A DNA stretch of 41,941 nt from Xenococcaceae cyanobacterium MO_167.B27 (lineage in GTDB: Bacteria; Cyanobacteriota; Cyanobacteriia; Cyanobacteriales; Xenococcaceae): contig JASJCP010000049.1 of assembly GCA_030065935.1 (NCBI GenBank), positions 1-41,941 on the forward strand, read 5' to 3'. Shown here one piece after another: positions 9,631 to 17,763 of this stretch. Position 1 is the stretch's first letter. Every line of letters starts with the position of its first letter. The notes below the pieces were generated by a model. It saw only the letters and a program-made list of their open reading frames with translations. It was not told where the DNA came from and did no database searches. The position numbers and the translations under genes are program-made.

Positions 9631-9948
9631 TGGTTTAGCCTCTCAGGTAACTTTGGTATAACTACAATCCAAAAAACAGATACAAAAGTCTTCATATCTA
9701 TTTAACAAATAAAATATATTTAGTACATTTCCCTATACTATTTTAGTTACAATTACTTAGGATAGCTAGGTAGTAAGGTTTACTCACAGTATGACCTAAT
9801 TTCTAATTATTGCCTGTACTGTTCAGAAAAAAATAACAGTTTTCTTTATAGCCAATGGTAAAGCTACTTTTTTAACCCCTCAAAAATATAACAATATCTA
9901 TATTTCGCTATCTGCTTTTATCTTTTGTAATATTACACTAAAAATCCA
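9631..9948. promoter_or_regulatory. Divergent promoter region between the BFN gene and riboflavin synthase
   Basis: This 318-bp AT-rich gap lies between two divergent genes and must hold both promoters. I looked for an FMN riboswitch ahead of riboflavin synthase and saw none of its conserved segments. A GTAN8TAC (NtcA-type) match at 9770-9783 is present but is expected by chance at this scale. Confidence 0.4.
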
Positions 9949-10638
9949 ATGTTTACTGGTCTTATAGAATCTTTAGGTATCATTACTAGTCAAGAAAAAA
10001 ACCATTTAGAAATCTCAGTTGCCCAGGGCGATCGCTCTGTCATTTTATCAGATTTAGCGATCGGAGACAGTGTAGCAGTGGATGGAATATGTTTAACAGT
10101 AGAAACTATATTAGATAGGGGTTTTATCGCAACGGTATCCCCTGAAACTGTAGAGCGAACTAACTTGGGGAAACATCATAGTACTGCCCAATATGTTAAT
10201 CTAGAAACTTCTTTACGAGTTGGAAGTAAAATCGGAGGGCATTTTGTTACAGGTCATATAGATGGTATCGGTTGCTTAATCGAGTCATCAATCTCTGCAA
10301 CATCCTGGGAAATGTGTTTTGGTCAACCCCCTGGACAAGAAGCACAATGGCAACAATACGTAGCACCCTATCTGGTTACTAAAGGTAGTATTGCGGTTAA
10401 TGGAATTAGTCTTACTGTGGCAGAATGCGCTGTTGATAGTAGTTGGTTTAAAGTTGCGGTAATTCCCCATACCTATCAAGAAACCAACTTATCCCATCTA
10501 AAATCAGGGGATTTAGTCAATTTAGAAAGTGATATTTTAGGCAAGTATGTAGAGCGTTTACTTGGAGAACGAGTGAAAAGCCATTATCCTCAAGAAAATG
10601 TTAGTTTAAGTTTTTTAGCAGAAAATGGCTATGTTTAA
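9949..10638 (+). CDS. ribE: Riboflavin synthase alpha chain
   Basis: This enzyme converts two molecules of 6,7-dimethyl-8-ribityllumazine to riboflavin plus a pyrimidinedione, the last step of riboflavin synthesis. The 229-residue protein shows the two tandem lumazine-binding barrels, the first opening with MFTGLIESLG at residue 1 and the second around residue 98 with the FVTGHIDG signature. The paired GDSVAVDGICLTV and GSIAVNGISLTV segments mark the internal duplication. It is slightly longer than the E. coli enzyme because of a short C-terminal tail. In cyanobacteria the rib genes are usually scattered, and no other rib gene is seen here. No Shine-Dalgarno sequence is obvious ahead of the ATG. 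Confidence 0.95.
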   Translation: MFTGLIESLGIITSQEKNHLEISVAQGDRSVILSDLAIGDSVAVDGICLTVETILDRGFIATVSPETVERTNLGKHHSTAQYVNLETSLRVGSKIGGHFVTGHIDGIGCLIESSISATSWEMCFGQPPGQEAQWQQYVAPYLVTKGSIAVNGISLTVAECAVDSSWFKVAVIPHTYQETNLSHLKSGDLVNLESDILGKYVERLLGERVKSHYPQENVSLSFLAENGYV

Positions 10639-10795
10639 CAGCTTTTTAGCTTACACCTAGAAAGCACCGCGCCAAAGCAGACCTTCGGTGATATAAGGCG
10701 GGGGATAACTTATTGGATAAGTCTTTACAGTTTTGACACGAAATCTTCATATAGTAAGGATTTTAGGGGTTTTATAATTGTTTCAGGCAGAGAAA

Positions 10796-10822
10796 GGGGA
10801 CAGAAAATTATAACCTGTCCCC
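10796..10822 (-). terminator. Hairpin downstream of the ribbon-helix-helix-like gene
   Basis: An 8-bp perfect inverted repeat, GGGGACAG at 10796-10803 and CTGTCCCC at 10815-10822, is followed on the minus strand by a short T-rich stretch. It lies about 60 bp past the stop of the minus-strand gene at 10880. A second palindrome (GAGGGA/TCCCTC, near 10840-10857) is closer to that gene. The region also separates it from convergent ribE. Confidence 0.5.
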
Positions 10823-10879
10823 CATAACATCTTCTCTTCGAGGGAGGCTCATCCCTCCTTCATTCGTGGGGAAGAATCT

Positions 10880-11215
10880 CTATTCCGAAAGACTATTCGC
10901 GCTTAAAGGGACTAAATCACCGTAGATAGTAAAAGCTATCAGCATTGATTCTCCCTCCTGAATTAGTTTTCCAGTTAAAGCACAACTTTCATCTTTTCTC
11001 GCAGTAGCTTCCATAGTGGCGCGGATATCAGACGGAGCAAATTGAGGTCGATAATCACCAGATTTTTGATGGACGTAATTCCAGAGTATATCCCGAATTA
11101 AGGCTTGATAGCCCTGATTGCCAGAAAGCTCTTTTAGTTTGTCTTTCAGGCTTTTTTCCAGACGAATACTGGTTACTTCCATTTCTGTGGTGGATGTGCG
11201 AGTTAAAGTGCGCAT
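10880..11215 (-). CDS. Ribbon-helix-helix-like small protein
   Basis: This 111-residue protein has an N-terminal segment (about residues 12-48; EVTSIRLEKSLKDKLKEL, then a helix ending in ILWNYV) that looks like a ribbon-helix-helix DNA-binding fold: one beta strand with alternating polar residues, then two helices. The C-terminal part (CALTGKLIQEGESML...) is a separate small domain that I know only from conserved cyanobacterial proteins. It may be a small transcription regulator, but no target is known. A good ribosome site (AGAGGA) precedes the ATG. It has no toxin partner next to it, so it is probably not an antitoxin. Confidence 0.7.
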   Translation of the reverse strand: MRTLTRTSTTEMEVTSIRLEKSLKDKLKELSGNQGYQALIRDILWNYVHQKSGDYRPQFAPSDIRATMEATARKDESCALTGKLIQEGESMLIAFTIYGDLVPLSANSLSE

Positions 11216-11298
11216 AATTTTTTTCCTCTAAATACTAGACATCTCGGTAATATAAGTGTAGTATCAAAAAAGAGATTTGAAAACTATCACAAAATTCA

Positions 11299-11550
11299 AT
11301 GTTACTCCTAACCTTGTCCCAACCAAATTCTATCCAACTCCGAAGTAAATATTCGGGGACAGCGAGATATGGTTGGCATTTATTCGTGGCAAAGAGTATT
11401 GATTTTCAAGATTTACCAAGATTTGAACCTGAACAAGATCAGAATATAGAATGTAGCTCTAATTGTAATGCAAGCCTACACAATATTAAATCAAAACTAA
11501 AAATTAATGGCGAGGAATGGTACATAAATAAGCAGAATGTACCAAGGTAA
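11299..11550 (+). CDS. Possible small protein of unknown function
   Basis: This open frame encodes 83 residues and is the only frame that fills the transcript expected to end at the strong terminator at 11577-11615. The second half is charged and polar (RFEPEQDQNIECSSN) and reads like protein, while the first half is less convincing. No ribosome site is clear before the ATG, and I recognise no family. The 5' part also contains CCGAA/TTCGG and TTGTCCC/GGGGACA complementary segments, so the transcript could instead be a structured RNA. I keep it as a low-confidence call. Confidence 0.3.
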   Translation: MLLLTLSQPNSIQLRSKYSGTARYGWHLFVAKSIDFQDLPRFEPEQDQNIECSSNCNASLHNIKSKLKINGEEWYINKQNVPR

Positions 11551-11576
11551 TCAACAAACTTAACTTTAAGTTATAG

Positions 11577-11615
11577 CCCTCGCCTCTGAGAACAAGAAGC
11601 GAGGGTTTTGTTTTT
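11577..11615 (+). terminator. Rho-independent terminator
   Basis: A 7-bp perfect stem, CCCTCGC at 11577-11583 and GCGAGGG at 11599-11605, is followed at once by TTTTGTTTTT. It is a textbook intrinsic terminator on the plus strand and shows that a transcript runs through 11299-11576. It also insulates the HNH gene downstream. Confidence 0.85.
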
Positions 11616-11642
11616 GCTCCCAATTCCATACCTATCTAGATC

Positions 11643-12155
11643 ATGAAAACTTTAAACCACTCAGTAGTGGTATTTTCGCGCAACTATCTACCTCTTAATC
11701 AAATCAATATTAAAAGAGCGATCGCATTATTAGTGATGGGAAAAGCAGAACCAATTGATTTTTTTGGTGATGTGATTATAGAAGTGCGTTCTCCTAGTAT
11801 TTTAATTTCCGTACCTCGATGTATTCGTCTCCATGTTTCTCCAGAAAGAATGTGGAAAATGCCTCCTGTTTCGCGAAAAAATTTGCTGCGACGTGACGCA
11901 CATCAATGCCAATACTGTGGAAATAGGAAAAATTTAACTATAGACCATATTATTCCCCGTTCTAAAGGAGGAAAACACACTTGGAATAACGTTGTAATTG
12001 CTTGCGTGGACTGTAACAGTCGTAAAGGTAATAAAACCCCTACTGAAGCAGGTATGGCTTTGGCAACTCAACCCAAAGCACCAATGCACCCCGCAGTTGC
12101 TTTTGCAGAACATTTTTGGCAACAACAAAACCTACCTCTTAATCAAGAGCAATAA
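11643..12155 (+). CDS. HNH endonuclease
   Basis: This 170-residue protein carries an HNH nuclease domain in its second half. Two zinc-type cysteine pairs are visible (CQYCG and CVDCN) around the catalytic segment LTIDHIIPRSKGG, with the HNH Asn in TWNNVVIAC. The N-terminal half (NYLPLNQINIKRAIALLVMGKAE) is the conserved extension found in the cyanobacterial and actinobacterial HNH proteins of this type. Such stand-alone HNH proteins are common in cyanobacterial chromosomes and no restriction partner is present here. The role is unknown. It follows a terminator, so it has its own promoter, and the next gene starts 38 bp downstream and may be co-transcribed. Confidence 0.9.
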   Translation: MKTLNHSVVVFSRNYLPLNQINIKRAIALLVMGKAEPIDFFGDVIIEVRSPSILISVPRCIRLHVSPERMWKMPPVSRKNLLRRDAHQCQYCGNRKNLTIDHIIPRSKGGKHTWNNVVIACVDCNSRKGNKTPTEAGMALATQPKAPMHPAVAFAEHFWQQQNLPLNQEQ

Positions 12156-12193
12156 GACAAATGTTACCTTTGTGAGGGAGATAACCACAACTT

Positions 12194-12580
12194 ATGTTAA
12201 AAATTACCTATACCGAAAATGGCTTTTACTTAGAACATTTAAAAGAAAATCTTGAAGCTTGGATCGCCAAAAGAGTATTACTCTGCTGGCGTGCTGCTAC
12301 CAGCATCTATGTAGAACCCAGTACCGCTTCTTTTTTGTTACCCCAAGACGTACCTTATCTCGATCAACTCAAAACTTTAGAAAGTGGTCATAGAGACATA
12401 ATGGAGTTAATTCCCAATGAGGATAACTTTTTAGAAGTATGTCTCCAAGGTACTTGGGTTACAGCAGAAGAAGATAGTGAAGAAGGTGTGTTTATTTGTG
12501 CTTTAGGCGATCGCACTGAGTTCTTTCTCTATCAACTTTGGCAAGAAGCCAACATTGGCACTACTCTAGTCAGTGAGTAA
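12194..12580 (+). CDS. Conserved cyanobacterial protein of unknown function
   Basis: This 128-residue soluble, acidic protein has no membrane segment. It starts MLKITYTENGFYLEHL and contains a conserved-looking core (RVLLCWRAATSIYVEPSTASFLLP) and an acidic second half. Proteins of this size and opening occur in many cyanobacteria as hypothetical proteins, and I know no function. It sits 38 bp behind the HNH gene on the same strand, and the unit is closed by the terminator at 12593-12628. That suggests a two-gene operon but does not show a shared function. Confidence 0.75.
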   Translation: MLKITYTENGFYLEHLKENLEAWIAKRVLLCWRAATSIYVEPSTASFLLPQDVPYLDQLKTLESGHRDIMELIPNEDNFLEVCLQGTWVTAEEDSEEGVFICALGDRTEFFLYQLWQEANIGTTLVSE

Positions 12581-12592
12581 AATGCCACTTAA

Positions 12593-12628
12593 AATTATAG
12601 AGGTGTTTCTGAAAACGCCTCTATAATT
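12593..12628. terminator. Bidirectional terminator between convergent genes
   Basis: A 16-bp stem with a single G-T wobble joins 12593-12608 (AATTATAGAGGTGTTT) to 12613-12628 (AAACGCCTCTATAATT) through the 4-nt loop CTGA. A/T-rich sequence lies on both sides. It ends two bases before the minus-strand metalloprotease stop and follows the plus-strand gene by 12 bp, so it can serve both. Confidence 0.88.
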
Positions 12629-12630
12629 AT

Positions 12631-13740
12631 TTATTTGCGATTGTTCCAAGCATTTCGGGCTTTTAATGACCCAAATACACCACACATCAGTAAAATACCT
12701 AACCCAGGGGAAAATTCAAAGGGAATAGGTTGAACATTTAAGGCATTTTGAGATACTTCCCAACCAATATCTGCTAATCCAGAATAATCTAACTCTGTAA
12801 GTATTTTCCGCGTACCAATAGTAATACTGGGGTCTAGTGATACTTCTTGGTTTAGAGTGCCATCAATTGCAGTGCTTGTTATTCCATCTAACCAGTGAGC
12901 AGGATCACTCAAAGGAACATTACTACCATAACTATTAACAGCATTAGTCCCCGTAAATTCACCATTACTAACATTAGTCTGCCAAGAACTACCACCAAAA
13001 CCTAAAACGTGACCCAATTCGTGAATAGCTACAGATAAGAAATCAACTTCATCGCTAGCTGGTTCTGTACTGGTATCGTAATGCCAATTGTAAGATATTG
13101 TTTCTGTGCCTGTGTCTATGACCCCATCATTATCAAAGGTAATTGAACCCCCCCACAAGCCAATATCAGTAGGATTTGCAGCCAAAGCTCCTGTCTCGCC
13201 TCTAGCTGTTACAAGGTTAATAAAGTCTTGATTTAAAACATTACCTTCTCCATCAAAAATCGTTGAATAACCGACTCCACCAGTCCCTCCCTCGCCAAGG
13301 GTGCTGCCAGAGAGATTTCGTCCGCCAGCAAAAATAGTAATAGTATCCGCAGCTACATAAAAATCATTAATAGAATTATTGACTAATTGAACTTCATTTC
13401 CTGTAGCTGGATGGAAAAAAGATGCAGTCCAAGTATTAATAAAACCAGAACCCATTGACCAATCGTAGCCAACACCAGTTTCAGAAGCAGTATTATATTC
13501 AATCGCCTCGAAAGTATCACTGATATAAGTTTCATAATAGCTAGCAGCTTCTTCTAGAGCATCTTTTCTAGTCTGATCAGAGAAAAAATTGTTGGTATCA
13601 TAGGTATAATCAAAAGCAATATTAAAAGCCTGTGTTCGTATTGTTTTGCCTATCAAAAAAGTACTTCCGCCAGAAAACCCCACACTTAAATTAATTATCT
13701 TTTTATACTTATTTTTAATTACAAACATATTTCTTGCCAT
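12631..13740 (-). CDS. NF038122-type metalloprotease with a C-terminal surface-sorting signal
   Basis: This 369-residue secreted protein has a hydrophobic segment near the N-terminus (about 15-32) and a zinc-protease motif HELGHVLGFGG at 240-250. The Gly at the third ligand position of the metzincin pattern (where HEXXHXXGXXH has His) is notable. The family that I know as NF038122 has a similar form. The C-terminus reads PIPFEFSPGLGILLMCGVFG followed by a basic tail: a PEP-CTERM-like sorting signal of the cyanobacterial PFE type, cleaved and anchored by an exosortase. It is expected to act at the cell surface. Substrate is unknown. The gene stands alone. Confidence 0.82.
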   Translation of the reverse strand: MARNMFVIKNKYKKIINLSVGFSGGSTFLIGKTIRTQAFNIAFDYTYDTNNFFSDQTRKDALEEAASYYETYISDTFEAIEYNTASETGVGYDWSMGSGFINTWTASFFHPATGNEVQLVNNSINDFYVAADTITIFAGGRNLSGSTLGEGGTGGVGYSTIFDGEGNVLNQDFINLVTARGETGALAANPTDIGLWGGSITFDNDGVIDTGTETISYNWHYDTSTEPASDEVDFLSVAIHELGHVLGFGGSSWQTNVSNGEFTGTNAVNSYGSNVPLSDPAHWLDGITSTAIDGTLNQEVSLDPSITIGTRKILTELDYSGLADIGWEVSQNALNVQPIPFEFSPGLGILLMCGVFGSLKARNAWNNRK

Positions 13741-13878
13741 ATATACTCAGCTATATTCAGATTTTTTTCATAAAATATTTATTATTATATTCAATAAAAT
13801 TGCAGACTATTAATTAGTATAAATGCGTATTTTTAAGACCCAAATCTTGACAAGCAGTATAATTACTGAACTAAAGAT

Positions 13879-15017
13879 TTAGTTATTAAAGTAATTCCAC
13901 TGAGTAATAAAGACAAGTAATTCTTCCAGGGTAATATGTTGCTCAGTAGGAACTAAACTAACAATATTTTCTATATTATTTTGATTTAACTGATTAAATA
14001 AATTATCTTGTAAAATAGTTTGAATTTCTCGTTGAAAGCTATTTAATTCTTGTTCAAATCTCTCCTTTCTCTCTCTGGCAAAATTAACCATAAAGCAGGT
14101 GGCTTTTAAGATTCTAGTTTTGAGATTGACAGGGAGTCCTTGAGAGTTATTTGGGTTATGTAAAAACTCAGCAATATCCAGATTATCTTCTAAAAAAATT
14201 AAAATACCCTCCCTAATATAAGCTTCTACTCCATCCATTCCTAATGTACCTAAATCCGCTATGGCAATTATTTTCGCAACAAGAGATAGGTCGGGTTTAT
14301 TGTATAAGTCTGATTGATAAAGAGAATATTCAAATAATCCACTGTGACAAATAGTAGCTTCAATAGCTTCTTTAATAATCCCTAGTTCTTCATCACTTAT
14401 TCTAATTAAAGGGGAATAGTTAGCTTGTGAAAGTTTGTAATTGAGATTTTGAATATAGTGAGTTAATTTAACAATAGTTGCTCTTTCACTAACTCCTATT
14501 GGACGTTTACGAGGACTAGTAGCATTGGTAGAAGGAATAAACTCTTGTACCATATCATGGGCAATAGCAGCGATATTAATTAATCCTTGAGTCCGTTGCA
14601 GTGTTAAAGCATTGAGTTTAGGCTCTAAGTGGGGATGTATAGCATTAAAAATAGTATTGGCTCTACGTTTTACAGCTAGAGCATGAGCAACTGTATGGTA
14701 GTAAAGCTGTTTATTTTGGGTTTCTCGTTCAATTTCTTGAATAACGTATCTTTCAATGAATTTAACTGTCTGGTTGAAAGATATGGATAGACTTTCCTCT
14801 TCTTTGAAAGATATTTTTTTTCTCCCTTGGACGAAGCAGCTTCGCCCCTAATTCTCTTACCAATAAACAAAATTGATCCCTTCCGCCCTATTTGGATGAG
14901 GAATGAATTATGAGGGCGGAGGAAAGTTTTTCCTTTCTGCTTATCAAGAGTAGTACAAGCCTCTCTCAAAAGGCGAGAAAAGTCAGGCGTAGAGGTGCTT
15001 GGGGATTCAGTATCCAT
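13879..15017 (-). pseudogene. HD-domain protein gene, frame broken at an A8 tract
   Basis: Reading leftwards from 15017, a frame starting MDTESPSTSTPDF runs to the A8 tract at 14813-14820 and then falls out of phase. The next frame continues without stop to 13879. Adding one A (or removing two) joins them into one protein of about 380 residues. The downstream part has HD-superfamily features: YYHTVAHALAV (first metal His), AAIAHDMVQ (His-Asp pair) and IADLGTLGMDG (last Asp). There is no ATG, GTG or TTG between the A tract and the HD pair; the first ATG in that frame (14551-14553) follows the His-Asp pair and would lose it. About 100 bp of the upstream part (14821-14935) reads like inserted repeat rather than protein. 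The gene is therefore broken, or uses slippage at the A tract, or the sequence has an indel there. Confidence 0.7.
14832..14919. repeat. Two palindromes in the broken HD gene
   Basis: CGAAGC-A-GCTTCG lies at 14832-14844, and CCGCCCT/AGGGCGG at 14883-14889 and 14913-14919 with a 23-nt loop. Palindromes of this kind usually lie between genes in cyanobacteria, which suggests that a small repeat inserted into the gene. The segment ATGAGGGCGG also occurs in the rplY-purA gap near 20227-20236. Confidence 0.55.
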
Positions 15018-15060
15018 ACCTCAAAATTTATCCTTTATTCCTCATCCCTTTGATCAATTT

Positions 15061-15993
15061 TTAAGCTTGAAACATCTTCTCTAAAACAGTCTTAGGTTCT
15101 ATGTCTGCTAACTTATCTGTAGGTGATTCTACGATAATAAAGTTATCATCGGCAGAAGGAAGTATCTGTTTACTGACTGAGGATGGACATAAAGCGATAG
15201 TATAGGTTTCTACTGCTAAAGCCAAAGCTAGAGACGAGCTTTCTGTTGATAGGACTAAATTAGCTCCTGCAATAATTGCTGCTAGTTTACCAACATCTGA
15301 GGGAAAAGTTACTTTTATGTTGGAGTTACGGGACATTATTTGTTCTATCCATTGGTCTTCTATCTCAGAGTTTTGGATGAGGACTATGGGTAATTCTGGT
15401 TGTTTTTCTTGAATATTGGTAATTATTTCGCTCCAACTCTTTTGAGGATAGGTGTCTGTTGTGCTGTGAATTACAACATAACCCTCTTTAAGATTTAGAC
15501 GTTGTTGTTCTGCTTCTGCCCAGTCTATATCTTTTTGCGGTACATTAATTTTGACTTTTGGACAAGGCTTATCTATGTTTAATCCCTCAAGGGAATGGTG
15601 ATATTTTTGGGGTAGATACTCTTGCTCAGAAGGGGGTATAGGATGGGAAATAAGCCAAGATTTTTCTTGACTCTCACTGATTCTGATAGGAATCCCATTT
15701 AACCACAACACAAGTTGTACAGACCAAGGAACTCCATAACTAATAGCAGCATCATAATCTTGATCGCGAATTACCCCTAAGATATTGAGATAATCAGCTA
15801 AACCATTGCGGTCTTGATAATCAAAGGTTATGACACTATTGACATTTTTACAAACTCGATAAGCGGATTTAGATTGAGGTTCTACCATGACATCAATCAT
15901 CCCATTAGGATATTTATCCTTGAGGGTTTCAAGGGTAGGGAAAAAGTATATTTGATTGCCAATTCCACCAGGAATGAGGGCTAATATTCGCAT
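15061..15993 (-). CDS. Glycosyltransferase family 9 (heptosyltransferase-like)
   Basis: This 310-residue protein belongs to the GT9 (ADP-heptose:LPS heptosyltransferase-like) family with GT-B fold. The N-terminus MRILALIPGGIGNQIYFFPTL is the typical GGIGD-type loop, here GGIGNQ, and the C-terminal half shows the VIHSTTDTYPQKSW segment and the AGANLVLSTESSSLALA segment that bind the sugar nucleotide. GT9 enzymes add sugars to lipopolysaccharide core or other surface glycans on the cytoplasmic face of the membrane. It is divergent from ispD with an 81-bp to 99-bp gap. Donor and acceptor cannot be read from the sequence. Confidence 0.85.
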   Translation of the reverse strand: MRILALIPGGIGNQIYFFPTLETLKDKYPNGMIDVMVEPQSKSAYRVCKNVNSVITFDYQDRNGLADYLNILGVIRDQDYDAAISYGVPWSVQLVLWLNGIPIRISESQEKSWLISHPIPPSEQEYLPQKYHHSLEGLNIDKPCPKVKINVPQKDIDWAEAEQQRLNLKEGYVVIHSTTDTYPQKSWSEIITNIQEKQPELPIVLIQNSEIEDQWIEQIMSRNSNIKVTFPSDVGKLAAIIAGANLVLSTESSSLALALAVETYTIALCPSSVSKQILPSADDNFIIVESPTDKLADIEPKTVLEKMFQA

Positions 15994-16092
15994 CTTAGAG
16001 AAAAGATATGGAGCTTACATCTATAACATCTGTGGTCAATTTTAAAGGATGATAGAGAGAAACGAACTTTATTTTTGAGGAAATTATTTCTA

Positions 16093-16791
16093 ATGTATCT
16101 TTTGATTCCTGCTGCGGGAATGGGTAAGCGCATGGGTAGCGATCGCAATAAGCTATTATTGGAGTTGTTAGGAAAGCCTTTACTCGCTTGGACTCTCTTA
16201 GCTGCGGAGAATTCCCCAAGGATCAGTTGGATTGGTATCATCGGACAACCTACGGATTTTCCGAGTTTCCAAGATATTATTAAAAATTTACAACTCACTA
16301 AACCTATACAATTGATTCAGGGTGGAGATACTCGTCAAGAATCGGTATATAAAGGCTTACAAGCATTACCAACTAGTGCGGAGCGAGTTTTGATTCACGA
16401 TGGAGCAAGGTGTTTGGCTACTCCCGAATTGTTGTCGCGCTGTGCTGATACTTTAGATCATTGTCAAGGATTAATCGCTGCTATTCCTGTTAAAGATACT
16501 ATCAAAGTCGTCCAACAAAAAATTGTCCAAGATACTCCAGATCGTAGCAAGCTTTGGGCTGCTCAAACTCCTCAAGGTTTTGATGTTAAGTTATTAAAGC
16601 ATTGTCACTATCAAGGACGGGAGTTAGGCTGGATAGTAACTGATGACGCTGCTTTATTTGAAAAATGTCAACTTCCTGTGACTATAGTAGAAGGAGAAGA
16701 AACTAACCTTAAGGTTACTACTCCTGTGGATTTGGCGATCGCAGAATTTATTTTACGTCAAAGATTAGAAGCAAAACTTGAGAAATCTTAA
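16093..16791 (+). CDS. ispD: 2-C-methyl-D-erythritol 4-phosphate cytidylyltransferase
   Basis: IspD makes CDP-ME from MEP and CTP in the plastid-type (MEP) isoprenoid pathway. The protein shows the CTP-binding loop PAAGMGKRMGSDRNK at the N-terminus, the HDGARCL motif, the TDDA segment and the C-terminal GEETNLKVTTPVDLAIAE. I choose the ATG at 16093 (233 residues) because it puts the conserved LLIPAAG at the start as in the family; an upstream TTG at 16075 would add six unconserved residues. GAGG at 16077-16080 can serve as ribosome site, with a rather long spacing. It is divergent from the GT9 gene and 49 bp before the sulfotransferase on the same strand. Confidence 0.94.
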   Translation: MYLLIPAAGMGKRMGSDRNKLLLELLGKPLLAWTLLAAENSPRISWIGIIGQPTDFPSFQDIIKNLQLTKPIQLIQGGDTRQESVYKGLQALPTSAERVLIHDGARCLATPELLSRCADTLDHCQGLIAAIPVKDTIKVVQQKIVQDTPDRSKLWAAQTPQGFDVKLLKHCHYQGRELGWIVTDDAALFEKCQLPVTIVEGEETNLKVTTPVDLAIAEFILRQRLEAKLEKS

Positions 16792-16840
16792 AATTCATCG
16801 GCTATTATCAAGTTAGCTGATTTATGGAGCAACTACACCA

Positions 16841-17734
16841 ATGAAACTCCCTACTTTTCTCATTGTTGGAGTACAAAAAGCTGGCACTACTTCTATTTAT
16901 AATTATCTCCAAGAACATCCCCAAGTCTATATGAGTTCTGTTAAGGAGACTAATTTTTTAGAACGAGACTGGGAGCAATTGTTAGCAGAAAATAGTAGTC
17001 TTAAAAACCGCATTGCTACTTTTGATGACTATTGTCAATTGTTTGCTGGTGTTAAAGATGAAATTGCTATTGGGGAAGCCTCTCCTAATTATATTTTTCA
17101 TTATGAATCTTCCGCGGATAGAATTCAGAAATATACTCCCGATGCTCAGTTAATTGTAGTTTTGCGTAACCCTGTAGAACGAGCTTATTCTGATTACTTG
17201 ATGCACTTAAGAGATGCTATTAGTGGTCAAGTAAAGTCTCTAGGCGAACAAATAGAACATAGCTCCCACAAGTCTTTTATTTTAAGAAAAGGATTTTATT
17301 ACACACCTTTAAAATATTATATTGATTTCTTTGGTCAGGAAAAAATTAAAGTTTTTCTCTATGATGACTTGTGTAGTAATGCTCAAGAATTCATGGCAGA
17401 AATGTATGAGTATATTGGAGTTGATAAAAACTTTGTAGCTAATGTGAATAAAAAAACTCAACAAGCTAAAATACCCAAAAATCAATCCATTAATAATCTC
17501 TTACAAAGCAAGAATCCTGTGAGGAATTTAGTAGCCAATGCTCTTAAAACAGTTATGCCTTTAGATGCTAGACAAAAGTTGCGATCGCGTTTAATTAATT
17601 TTAATTCTCAAAATAAAAACCAAGTTCCTCTATCTCCAGAAGAACGCCAAAAACTTATTGAATTATACCGAGAAGACATCCTTAAACTACAAGATTTAAT
17701 TGACAAAGATTTATCCTCTTGGCTTAGTAATTAA
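16841..17734 (+). CDS. PAPS-dependent sulfotransferase
   Basis: This 297-residue protein belongs to the heparan-sulfate N-sulfotransferase-like family (P-loop fold). The PAPS 5'-phosphosulfate loop is FLIVGVQKAGTTSIYNYL (about residues 6-23), and the 3'-phosphate site is LIVVLRNPVERAYSDY, with the conserved Arg and Ser. Such enzymes sulfate carbohydrates or other acceptors. Sulfated exopolysaccharides are common in cyanobacteria, and the nearby GT2 and GT9 genes suggest a surface glycan as the acceptor, but that is inference. It lies 49 bp after ispD and 29 bp before the GT2 gene on the same strand, so these could form one operon. Confidence 0.9.
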   Translation: MKLPTFLIVGVQKAGTTSIYNYLQEHPQVYMSSVKETNFLERDWEQLLAENSSLKNRIATFDDYCQLFAGVKDEIAIGEASPNYIFHYESSADRIQKYTPDAQLIVVLRNPVERAYSDYLMHLRDAISGQVKSLGEQIEHSSHKSFILRKGFYYTPLKYYIDFFGQEKIKVFLYDDLCSNAQEFMAEMYEYIGVDKNFVANVNKKTQQAKIPKNQSINNLLQSKNPVRNLVANALKTVMPLDARQKLRSRLINFNSQNKNQVPLSPEERQKLIELYREDILKLQDLIDKDLSSWLSN

Positions 17735-17763
17735 TAATTACCTCTCCCTACAACTCAGATAAA

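Noticed and set aside
9770-9783. GTAN8TAC match to the NtcA site between the BFN and ribE genes
   Set aside because: About ten such matches are expected by chance in a window of this size, and no -10 box is properly spaced.
10660-10711. Possible pseudoknot (CACCG/CGGTG with CGCC/GGCG) after ribE
   Set aside because: The pairing is short, matches no riboswitch that I know and lies downstream of a gene, so it is probably a 3' end structure or chance.
14676-15017. Upstream frame of the broken HD gene as a separate gene of 113 residues
   Set aside because: Its middle consists of palindromic repeat and its end reads out of phase with the HD frame; it is better seen as the 5' part of the broken gene.
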